Assembly: GCF_000224145.3 (NCBI RefSeq)
Contig: NC_020166.2
Span: 9,024,745 to 9,088,744 of the forward strand
Source of the DNA: Ciona intestinalis
Lineage: Eukaryota; Chordata; Ascidiacea; Phlebobranchia; Cionidae
Direction of reading: 5' to 3'
Length of the DNA: 64,000 nt
In this document: in pieces, positions 1 to 9,433 of the stretch
Position numbering within the stretch: the stretch's first letter is position 1
How the letters are laid out: each line of letters starts with the position of its first letter
Made by a program: the position numbers and the translations under genes
The notes under the pieces: model-generated
Seen by the model: the letters and a program-made list of their open reading frames with translations, nothing else
What the model was told of the DNA's origin: nothing
Database searches by the model: none

Positions 1-2110
1 TGTTTTTTTGAACTTCATGGCAGATATTATAAGGTTGGTGGATCTGGTAACCTGGAATGTGGATGCAGGATTGAAATTTAACTTTTAAGTTTATTATTTT
101 TTAGCCCCACCTTTAATTTTGAGGCACATATTTACTCCTATGAACTTTTGGGCATGTGTGAACCCCTCTTTTGGGCCAATGTGTATCATTTTTACTCTTA
201 ACCCTTCGGCTTTAGACAAGCACACTAACCATTATAACACGGTACAGACATAAAAACATCTATAGGTTATTAATAACCCTAGCAGCAACAGTTTATATAC
301 ACACCTGTTCATTCATCTGTTCAACGGGATCTCTCTTATATGTAAGGTAGGGGTTGTAGTTTAATGGCAGAGGCAACCTGCTTTCCAAGTACATGTCAAA
401 CCATGGTTTTGTGATGTAACTTGTGCCAGAGTTCTTTGCGTTTTCAGCAATAAGGACTTCATGGATGGCTGAATAAAAAGTGCCATGGTAAGTATTTATA
501 TACCACAGGTTTATTCTTATATGTATCATAAAACACTTAGCTATTCTGGATTTGTTTGCAATATATCATGTGCATATTGACAGAAATGCTAAGTAAACAT
601 AGGTGTCTCGTGTTTTATTTTTTTATTTAAACCTAATGAACGTCTGAATATAAATGTACGATGGTTAGCAATTCAGTGTCCGGTTTTTATAATTTTGAGT
701 GAAATCTGGATTCTGGGTTGACAGTGTTAAAAATACAGCTGCTTTCATTAGTATCGAACATAGGGAACCTCATTGAATAATATACAGTGGCTAAACACTT
801 TAGCTTTGTTTGTTTTGTTACAAAAATTGGGGTCATAACTTGTTATGCCAGGATAGAAAGCATGCAGTAAATATTTTATATAGAAACTTATCTGCACAAA
901 TATACATTAAAAATAAAAATATCAAAAACAAAAATAAACACCCACAAAGTAACCTACATGGTAACCTGTGTTTTTCGGCAACACGAGAATAAAATAAGTT
1001 AAAAAAAAAAATTTAAAAATACCTGGTCCCTCAAACTTCATAAATGCATTGACAGCTCTTTGTGTTTCCATGATAGCAGCTTCATCAATATCAGGATGGC
1101 CTTTCAATGCTTTAAGTGACCGCATGTATCTTGACATGGTGTCTTCAAGCTTGGGTATTGGTAACCTGGAATATAAAAACACCACTAAGTGTGGAGTTAT
1201 AACACAGGTGGCTGACCACAATATGTTGTGGCTTCATACACTTCATGTTTAATTACATTTATATAACTTAGTGAATAATTGTTGTTATTTTTTAAAGTGT
1301 AGCTGTAAATTTGATCAACCTATTTTTCCAATAGTGACAACTAGGTTAAAAAGGCTATTTAAATGTATTGCAAAGGGAAAAATATGAACACATTAGAAGC
1401 AGCATTGAGCTCTAAGTCCGTGTATCTTCTTTGTACAATGCAAGCACTCTAACTAATAAGCACAAAGACAGAAATATAACTATATGTTAAGCAGATTCTA
1501 GAGGAATGGGCCAACTATGGTATAAATCCCAGGTCCCATGGTGTGTCATGCTGTAAGCCCCACTCACAGAATAATGTTATAGAATATTTTACCTTGGTAA
1601 GCAGTTTTGAAAGTGGTATGTTGGTAGATTGCTCTTGTGCAAATATTCTGATGCACTTGATGAATATCTGCAACTGATTGCTGGTGCCACCAACTGAAAT
1701 AAAAGATAATTCAAACATTGTTCAATGTCTTCTTGCAATTTTCTTTTGATTACATTCTAGTTTGTTTCAATTAAATACACCAAATCACACTTTAACTGAA
1801 ATAAAATCTATATTTGTTATTATTTAACTTCCAATGTGGGTGGTTTTCAACTGGATTTATATAAATGTTTATCAATTTTGCTCCATGGGTCAAATTAACT
1901 TTTTCTTTTAAAGGATACAAATTGTTGAGCACAAATTGAAGTTTCAAATCATTTATATTTTAACAAACCACATGTGCAACAATGACACCCAGATAGATTT
2001 GATAAAATTGGCTTAATAGTAAGTTAACATTAAATAAACAAAAGAACCGACCCCAAAGTATGTTGTAAAATAAGTAGAGCTACCTGTTTTAACCTTGAAC
2101 TTGTTTTCAT
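1..2110 (-). CDS. CPT2: Carnitine O-palmitoyltransferase 2, mitochondrial (N-terminal part)
   Basis: Mitochondrial inner-membrane enzyme that converts long-chain acylcarnitine back to acyl-CoA for beta-oxidation. Exons on the minus strand: 2084-2110 (start ATG at 2110), 1593-1693, 1023-1165, 305-468 and 1-51; the gene continues past the left edge. All joins are GT-AG and stay in phase, giving about 162 residues. The N-terminus (MKTSSRLKQLVAPAISCRY) is basic and Ser-rich with no acidic residue, as in a mitochondrial transit peptide. Family signatures seen: SLPRLPIPKLEDT-like (here LPRLPIPKLEDTMSRYM), the PWFDMYL block, LNYNPYL, and TRSTNLIISAMKF. The PIPKLED and PWFDMYL blocks fit CPT2 better than CPT1, and no N-terminal membrane pair of the CPT1 type is present. 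The catalytic His region lies outside the window. Confidence 0.93.
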
Positions 2111-2961
2111 TATTTCTTTGGTGGTCTTTAACTTTGGAACATGCAACATATTAAACAATCTAACTAAATAAACAAAATCTACAACTAAATAATAGAATAA
2201 ACATAAATTTTGTTGCTGTTACATAAAAAGTAAAACAGAATGCCACAGTTGTAAATATTCAAACATTTTCAAAGAAGAAATAAATAATCCACTATAAACA
2301 TAAAGAGTGTGAATAGAATATTCAAAACTTGTGAAAATATAGTTGCAATAAAGAGCAGCAGTTATAAAAGAATGGTTTGAATTTATTGAATATTTGCCTA
2401 AATGGAAAGTACAATTATGAGTCTGGTTATTTTCTGTGTATGATAAAATGATAATAATGTCAGTTTTATCTTTGCTGCCACTACTAGTGTCCTTGTATTA
2501 AAATACGTTTATCTTTATCCAAATAATTCAAGCTTTAACGCCATCTTCGAGTAATGAGACAAATATCAATTCCCACCACCCCTCACATGCCATTTTTCTC
2601 GGACTTATGATTTTCCTGGAATCTGTAATGTTTTTCAGCCATTGAAGATATTCTAAGAAAATGTCTTTTGTCTGCACGCGTAGCTATAAACATCATCATT
2701 AATCATTGTTTTGGGAAAATAAGTCAACATGGTCTAGAACCCATGTCTATTGATGCACGTTACGACCTCCCCTATAGAACGCTTTCTTCAGACTAGATTC
2801 AAAGCTTAACTGCAAGTGTGTATAGATATTACACTAGCCACAAGACCTCTTCCATATAGAGAGAAGCTTCATTACCATCTTTATCATCTTGCTGTAACAA
2901 AATCTGGCCTAGATCCCAGATTTCTGTACTTGCCATAGACCTCTTCCATTTTGATAAATCT
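2111..2961. other. Intergenic DNA between CPT2 and the TMEM60-like gene
   Basis: AT-rich stretch upstream of the CPT2 start and downstream of the TMEM60-like stop. It should hold the CPT2 promoter and the 3' UTR of the neighbour. No conserved coding segment was recognised. One reading frame beginning inside the last TMEM60-like exon stays open for roughly 50 codons into this region (see findings). Confidence 0.5.
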
Positions 2962-4668
2962 TCACATACTTCCCCGCCTTCTACCAAACTTCACCACCAT
3001 AAGTTGAAACCGAAACATGTCAATCAAATTCCCGATAAGAAACACCCACATTGGTATGAGAGCCATGGACAGTTTCATTCCAGGAACTCGATTGTCCAAG
3101 TACAAACAAATTAGAATCTGTAGGAACAATTAGAACAGCAATCAACATAACTTAAAAATAATGTGATGGTCACTAACAAGTTTACAACCTCATACTTAAA
3201 ACCATGTTCGTTGTTCATAAAAAGGGTAACAATCCTAGTTAGCTTTTTAAATAGAAACAACCATTTTTCATTATAGGTAGGTGATGTTCCGCAGCCTGAT
3301 ATGCCATGGGTCCTAGTATTTAGGCCATTGTTAGCCCATTAGCCTTGCCTTAACTATTATTTTATGGAAAATTTTAGAAGTCTCAAGTTAAAGTCTTCTT
3401 TAAGTTTAATTCAAGGGTAAGATCTTATGTCATATGAGCAACACAGTTAGGGTAATACGCCTGGGACTTTGCAATGTGTTTGTACTGACATTTATAACTA
3501 GTCTATCACAATTCTCTCACCTCAAATATAGCAACCAGAACATATTGTGCAAAACTCCACCATTTTCTTGGAAGTGGAATTTCCATACCCTGTTCAAACA
3601 TGTATATATGTGAAAACAAAAGATGAAGTGTAACAATATTTTTACATAAAATAACAAACATTAAGATAGGATTCCGTGACATCTCGGGCTTACCAAGGAA
3701 TTTACAAGAGGTTGAATGTCCAACTGTGTTTTGAAACACATATTTACTTACACAACATGTGAAAACCAGACTTATGGTACAAATTCACACAAAAGGGGCT
3801 GCAAACACATTGAAATACCTCCTTGCATGACATGAAAGCAAAACCTAACAAGTTTGGCCAATTATTTAAATAGGTTAACTTTAAATGTCCCTAGTAGCCT
3901 TACTCTATTTCTCCTGATGTGTAGAATGATTTTGAACGTCGTGTATAGAAGTTGAACAAGGCTGAGAACGAAAAGAGGGACCAGGACAACAAACCAAGAA
4001 ACCTGGGAAAAAAATAAATGGATACTTTTGTTAAATACAGGTTTAAGCCTTAATAATTCTGCCACCAGTGTGGGAATATGTGTCCTTATGTATACATGTG
4101 TGTCCTAAACTTGTATTAAATGTAATTATAATTGGTGTGTGCTAGGTTGCATATATACACACGACTGACAAGAGGAGAGCACCATATTTATATATATATA
4201 TATTTATATACTTAACACTCAGTAGATGCAGCTACAAATACATTAATTGTATGGGGATGTTTTGAATGGTCTAGTGTAGCTGGTGACTATTTAATACCTT
4301 ATGTACAAATGAAGATTACCCCATGACAGTACAGAAAATGCCATACTTTATGGGTGTAGTTTATTAGTTGGTGGGTGTATATTGTTTAACTAGCACAAAA
4401 TTTGCGTTTTACTTTTAATGTTATTGAATCTCCTTAAACGTTTTTTTTTTATTTTGGCGTTTGCATGGAAAATTAACTTTTAAACCTTAACGGGTAACAA
4501 GTTAAAATAATGAATGTGCGGTACCCATGTTATAACTGTACAATGATTTTCGTTGATAAATAAGCGACAACATTAACATATGGTAACCTGCATTCTTTCG
4601 TCAAGTTTCATCGATATCATGATAAGGAAAGCGAATGAGCAAAACCAGGCAAAAATTATGAATGCCAT
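2962..4668 (-). CDS. TMEM60: TMEM60-like small multipass membrane protein
   Basis: Four exons: 4588-4668, 3904-4002, 3521-3589, 2962-3117, all phase 0, giving 134 residues; vertebrate TMEM60 is 133. The order of features matches TMEM60: a first hydrophobic segment with FLIM..MKLDE, a second segment WFVVLVPLF, a basic loop (HIRRNR), then RKWWSF, a third segment and a fourth around MALIPMWVFLIG. It belongs to the same broad family as TMEM185 (Tmemb_185A type), so a divergent TMEM185 relative is the main alternative, but the length favours TMEM60. Function is unknown in the family. Exon 1 and its upstream DNA are duplicated at 5318-6081 across a gap. The C-terminus is less certain: the stop at 2962 is read through only by a shift of frame, and GAA followed by GTATGT just before it could also act as a splice donor. 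Confidence 0.72.
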
Positions 4669-5267
4669 AATCTACTTTTAGTGGCTTGAAAAAAGCACTT
4701 CAGGTTAAAACTAGTTTTACAAATTGCACAAAAATATTGAGGATAAATAAATATTTAACGCCGGTAAAGGGGATTCCCCTCTTTTTATCATGGAAATGAT
4801 ATAGTTTGAAAATTACCTGGGAGCAGAGTCGTTTATATACGGACTCTGCCTGGGAGTCTTATAAAGTTTGCGATTTATTTACGTCAAATCAAAGAATACT
4901 ATTCTTTGGTCAAATAGTACAATGCTATGTGCCTCACGTGTTTGAAACTCATGTTAATATAGCAAAGTCATTGGCTCGGATTATGGCTATGCGTATCCTG
5001 GGCGAATAACCCCATTTTCACTAACGCTTGTGTAAATTTGAAACTACAGAAAATAGCATTGAACTTCGAACCCATATCTCAAGTTTTACCAGTGATGTAA
5101 CCAACCATTGTGCTACAGCCCAATGAGATAGCACTGTGGGGTAAGATAGGACACATTTATTAACACATAATAGGCAGATATTTTGATCCTGTTTTAAACA
5201 ATCAGGACACGGTTTTATTCTTCTAATGTTCTTTATTGTTTACTGCTAAATGAGACAAGAAAATCGA
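4253..5267. repeat. Copy 1 of a region repeated around assembly gaps
   Basis: Contains exon 1 of the TMEM60-like gene and its upstream DNA. It is nearly identical to 5318-6081 and its right part to 6486-7008, apart from scattered substitutions and an insertion of about 33 bases near 4823-4855 present only here. It ends exactly at a 50-N gap. Most simply explained as two haplotypes of a polymorphic genome placed side by side. Confidence 0.85.
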
Positions 5268-5317
5268 NNNNNNNNNNNNNNNNNNNNNNNNNNNNNNNNN
5301 NNNNNNNNNNNNNNNNN
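5268..5317. other. Assembly gap (50 N)
   Basis: Fixed-length run of N joining two contigs that contain the same sequence, so the true gap size is unknown and may be negative. Confidence 0.99.
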
Positions 5318-6081
5318 GGGGATGTTTTGAATGGTCTAGTGTAGCTGGTGACTATTTAACACCTTATGTACAAATGAAGATTACCCCATGACAGTACAGA
5401 AAATGCCATACTTTATGGGTGTAGTTTATTGGTTGGTGGGTGTATATTGTTTAACCAGCACAAAATTTGCGTTTTACTTTTAATGTTATTGAATCTCCTT
5501 GAACGTTTTTTTTATTTTGGCGTTTGCATGGAAAATTAACTTTTAAACCTTAACGGGTAACAAGTTAAAATAATGAATGTGCGGTACCCATGTTATAACT
5601 GTACAATGATTTTCGTTGATAAATAAGCGACAACATTAACATATTGTAACCTGCATTCTTTCGTCAAGTTTCATCGATATCATGATAAGGAAAGCGAATG
5701 AGCAAAACCAGGCAAAAATTATGAATGCCATGATCTACTTTTAGTGGCTTGAAAATGCACTTCAGGTTAAAACTAGTTTTACAAATTGCACAAAAATATT
5801 GAAGATAAATAAATATTTAACGCCGGTAAAGGGGATTCCCCTCTTTTTATCATGGAAATGATATAGTTTGAAACTTACCTGGGAGTATTATAAAGTTTGC
5901 GATTTATTTACGTCAAATCAAAGAATACTATTATTTGGTCAAATAGTACAATGCTATGTGCCTCACGTGTTTGAAACTCACGTTAATATGGCAAAGTCAT
6001 TGGCTCGGATTATGGCTATGCGTATCCTGGGCGAATAACCCCATTTTCACTAACGCCTGTGTAAATTTGAAGCTACGGAAA
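5318..6081. repeat. Copy 2 of the repeated TMEM60-like exon 1 region
   Basis: Matches 4253 onward with few changes. It includes a second intact copy of TMEM60-like exon 1 at 5651-5731 (minus strand, 27 codons, donor GT kept), but no further exons follow it. It lacks the 33-base insertion of copy 1. Its right part (5790-6081) appears identical to the start of copy 3, so copies 2 and 3 look like the same haplotype. Confidence 0.85.
5651..5731 (-). other. Duplicate of TMEM60-like coding exon 1
   Basis: 81 bases encoding the same 27 residues (MAFIIFAWFC to DERMQ) as 4588-4668, with the splice donor preserved. As placed it would be a spare first exon upstream of the real one. Because both sides are gaps, it is probably an allelic copy and not a true exon duplication. 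Confidence 0.8.
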
Positions 6082-6131
6082 NNNNNNNNNNNNNNNNNNN
6101 NNNNNNNNNNNNNNNNNNNNNNNNNNNNNNN
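6082..6131. other. Assembly gap (50 N)
   Basis: Fixed-length run of N between copy 2 and the contig that carries the GC-rich minisatellite and copy 3. Confidence 0.99.
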
Positions 6132-6331
6132 TAACCAAATTTAACGAATAAACTTTTGCTAAAAATACAGTTTATTATGTAAGTGTACAACGAAACAAAC
6201 TTCGTACATCCATAATCAAAGTTAATTTTCAAAAAACTCAACTCGGGGGTCTCATTAGGCTAAAAATCTGAATACACGCATCACATTTTGGTGGATCTTG
6301 AATAGGGAAAGCTCCCTTTTCAAGAAATACT

Positions 6332-6485
6332 CACCGGGCCCCCCACCGGGCGTGTTTTAGTATGACTCGTAACACCGGGTCCTCACCGGGCCCCACCGGG
6401 CCCAACCGGGCCCCGCACCGGGCGTGTTTTAGTATATTTTTTTCCACCGGGCCCCACCGGGCCCCGCCGGGCGTGTTTTAGTAGG
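6332..6485. repeat. GC-rich minisatellite built from CACCGGGCCCC units
   Basis: About 150 bases, much richer in G and C than its surroundings. Short CCGGGCCCC units are punctuated three times by CCGGGCGTGTTTTAGTA (near 6347, 6418 and 6468). It lies between a gap and copy 3 of the repeated region and is absent from copies 1 and 2 at the corresponding place, so it may be an insertion or a contig-end artefact. Confidence 0.8.
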
Positions 6486-7008
6486 ACCGAAAATATTGAA
6501 GATAAATAAATATTTAACGCCGGTAAAGGGGATTCCCCTCTTTTTATCATGGAAATGATATAGTTTGAAACTTACCTGGGAGTATTATAAAGTTTGCGAT
6601 TTATTTACGTCAAATCAAAGAATACTATTATTTGGTCAAATAGTACAATGCTATGTGCCTCACGTGTTTGAAACTCACGTTAATATGGCAAAGTCATTGG
6701 CTCGGATTATGGCTATGCGTATCCTGGGCGAATAACCCCATTTTCACTAACGCCTGTGTAAATTTGAAGCTACGGAAAATAGCATGAAGCTTCGAATCCA
6801 TATCTCAAGTTTTACCAGCGATGCATCCAACCATTGTGCTACAGCCCAATGAGATAGCACTGTGGGGTAAGATAGGACACATTTATTAACACATAATAGG
6901 CAGATATTTTGATCCTGTTTTAAACAATCAGGACACGGTTTTATTCTTCTAATGTTCTTTATTGTTTACTGCTAAATGAGACAAGAAAATCGATTGAAAA
7001 GGTGTCTC
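6486..7008. repeat. Copy 3 of the repeated region
   Basis: Begins abruptly inside the sequence of copy 2 (matching 5790 onward) and runs through the part lost at both gaps, then continues into unique DNA. It does not include TMEM60-like exon 1. Confidence 0.85.
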
Positions 7009-7028
7009 ATCTCCCCCACCGTACTGTA
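6863..7028. mobile_element. MITE-like element, TGGGGTAAGAT family
   Basis: About 165 bases with imperfect terminal inverted repeats: left CTGTGGGGTAAGATAGGACAC, right the reverse complement of a GTGGGGGAGATGAGACACC-type end. No coding capacity. Related ends are seen at 7304-7456, 19084-19273, near 12819-12856, 36480 and 43467. The 5' part is also present at the end of copy 1 (from about 5130). Confidence 0.65.
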
Positions 7029-7303
7029 AATGTAATTGTGTGCTTGCCGGGTCCTTTCTTAATAGCATTTCGCCATGAGTAAAGAGTCTATCATACTGTG
7101 TACGAACCGCTCTTCTGATCGGGTAATAGAGATATCACTTAGGTTTACCGCTCATTGTTTCGGCGCAATTTGTCCTATTTTAAACAGTAGGAGGTGTCAG
7201 AATACGAAAAGAGCGGTTTCCTACGCAACACACAATGGGAGCCGCAAGCACAGCAACACGGTTGCTGCTTAATTTTATACGCACTGCATTTTTACAACAA
7301 TGT

Positions 7304-7456
7304 AGTATAGTGGGGTAGGACGGGACATGTTCTTATGGTAGTAAAACAAAGATATTTAAAAAACTAGATACCTGTACGCATCTCGCGCTTTATTGCCTGT
7401 TCCAACACGGTCAGGAGTTTAAGTGCTATAATGGTAGCCTATCTTACCCCACGAAA
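7304..7456. mobile_element. MITE-like element, TGGGGTAAGAT family
   Basis: About 150 bases bounded by GTGGGGTAGGACGGGAC on the left and the inverted form of GTGGGGTAAGATAGGC on the right. Non-coding. Same end consensus as the element at 6863-7028, but the interior differs. Confidence 0.6.
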
Positions 7457-7625
7457 CCACATTACACATTAGTGGAGCACATTCTAAAATATGTCATAAT
7501 GGATGGTAACTAGAGAAAGTTTTGGTTCAGACATTTTGGTAAATCCTGTAACTCGACATGATAAACTGCACAAGAAATATTTATCATTCGGTGTAACGTC
7601 TGGGACACCGGATATCGTTCACACG

Positions 7626-7740
7626 AAGTTTTACAAAGTTACAAACGTGGTAAGCACGAGGTGTATGAAACAGAATACCAGTGGTATAAGGACTGTCGTT
7701 GCCCCGCCATGCGAGGATAAAGCAAGTTACACATAAGCGA
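7626..7740 (+). repeat. Fragment of the tRNA-derived SINE (body and tail)
   Basis: Matches the body seen in other copies: a CACGAGGTGTATGAAACAGA segment, a TATAA..ACTGTCGTTGCC segment, then a GCGAGGATAAAG..AAGTTACA tail. Similar body fragments occur at about 19690-19790, 48180-48290, 53700-53822 and 60770-60880. Confidence 0.6.
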
Positions 7741-8387
7741 ATACAGGAATGTAAAGATAAACAATTCCACATTAGTGACTACTGGATTGGAACAATCTCC
7801 GTCTTACCAAGGATACATACGGTAGCATCGTCAAAACCGCTACGCTATAGTTCCAATACGTCTAACAATTCCTATAATATCACTCTCCCGTTTAAAGACA
7901 CCTTGATAGAACACATACAGCAAAAGACACCTCTGGCTTGCACACTACTGCATATGACACTAAAAAAACTGAAATTTAAAACACTTTGCAAAGGAGACAA
8001 CAAAACGACTAACATAATTTCTATGACGTAGTTTTCAAAGTTATAAAACACAAGAAATCTGATTAAAAATACGCAGAAATATAGAATTCAATACAGATAA
8101 AAAATAATTACTATAGTCTACGCAAGGATTTTATTACAGCACCGAATTTTTTGAATTGATTTAAATTTAGGTCCTATTTTACAAGCAATGCAAGGCATAT
8201 ATTGTAGACCCTGCAGCATTACTGTAATATGTGCTGGGTAGATTTTAAAGAGTAAAAAACGGCAAGTGAGTATCTGCAATTGCAAGATAAGGTGCTAAAG
8301 AAAAGATCATCAGAAAATTTCACAACTTCACATCACAGTATGAATCGGTTATAAAACACGTTTCCAAAAAAAGTTTGGTTTTCACTT

Positions 8388-8693
8388 TAGTGGTCCCAAA
8401 CATTTAATATGTAACAGCAGAATAGGGTAAATACTCAAAAAAGGACTTGTGCCCAAGCAATTGGTTGCAGCTGAAAAAATTAGAATATTTACGTGTTATT
8501 TTGATTTTTGGCCAGATATGATTCAATTTGAAAACGTGACTAATAATGAGCTAAACATGGGCATCACATTAGGAGTTCTCAGAGTGTTTTATGCTATAAA
8601 TGCAACTGAATTTAAGCCACATCACAGAATTTGTTTTAAAAAAAACTTATTTTGAAAAGTGGGGTTGAAATAATAAATTTTGGGACCACTGTA
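8388..8693. mobile_element. Probable non-autonomous Tc1/mariner-type element
   Basis: About 305 bases bounded by the inverted pair AGTGGTCCCAAACATTT and AAATTTTGGGACCACT. The right end is followed by TA (CACTG-TA), as expected for TA target duplication; the left end (TTTAGTGG) is degenerate. The interior has no transposase I can recognise. Confidence 0.5.
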
Positions 8694-9433
8694 TTGCCCT
8701 ACTAAGTTTAGAAGTACAGCTTGCACAAAAAAATATTAAGACTGCAATGTGTTCATTGTAATATTAGAACAGAGTGGCCATAAAACCAGCCAACCCTACA
8801 GGGTATATAAGAGGGTGCAAGGAACAGAAGTAAATATTCGAAAATGAACTTACGCTAAAAATGTGTTATTAGTTTTGGGTTGATAGGATTTTGGTAAGTT
8901 TTAATCTTGAAGCAGGTTGCTGTTAGTAATTTTGAAACATCAATATAGGAATATAGCAGGAGTTTTAAACCATAGGTTAGTCACTGTGATATATGGGAGA
9001 TTGCTTGGTGCATGGAATCAAATGAGTAATAAAACCAGCATGCAAGGACAAGGACATGGAATACAAAAATAAAAACTTGTAGCTGATATAAGGTTGTCAT
9101 GTTACAGCTACAAAGGTAGGCGCCAAACATTTTAAAATGCAGGGGAGGCAGGGATAGTAGGATGCCTATTTTTTATGAAACAAACCTAAATATGGTTTTC
9201 AGTGTTTACTGATTAATGCAGTGTAAAAATTTCAAGGATAGACCTGCCTACCCTGCCACCCCTGGTTTGGTGCCTATGGTTACATGAATATTACTTTAAC
9301 AACTTTCAGCATGTATGAAGGCCTTTTACGTTAGATTTAATATTCCTAATGCGGGCAGTAAAAACGTGAGTAATGTTGTTTGAAGAGAGAGAGAACTTAA
9401 GTGCCACGAAACGCAAAAATGAAGGACACAGTT

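Larger units (their letters stand above)
7457..9433. other. Intergenic DNA between the TMEM60-like and B3GNT-like genes
   Basis: No conserved protein-coding segment found on either strand; open frames at 7503-7736 and 7699-8031 have no recognisable domain and overlap repeat sequence. It contains a SINE-tail fragment (about 7626-7740) and a probable non-autonomous DNA transposon (8388-8693). The B3GNT-like 3' UTR should lie just left of 9434. Confidence 0.5.

Noticed and set aside
4588-5731. True tandem duplication of TMEM60-like exon 1
   Set aside because: Breaks coincide with 50-N gaps and copies 2 and 3 overlap identically; unmerged haplotypes are simpler.
7699-8031. 110-codon plus-strand open frame
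   Set aside because: Starts inside a SINE-body fragment, no recognisable family, no flanking splice sites of note.
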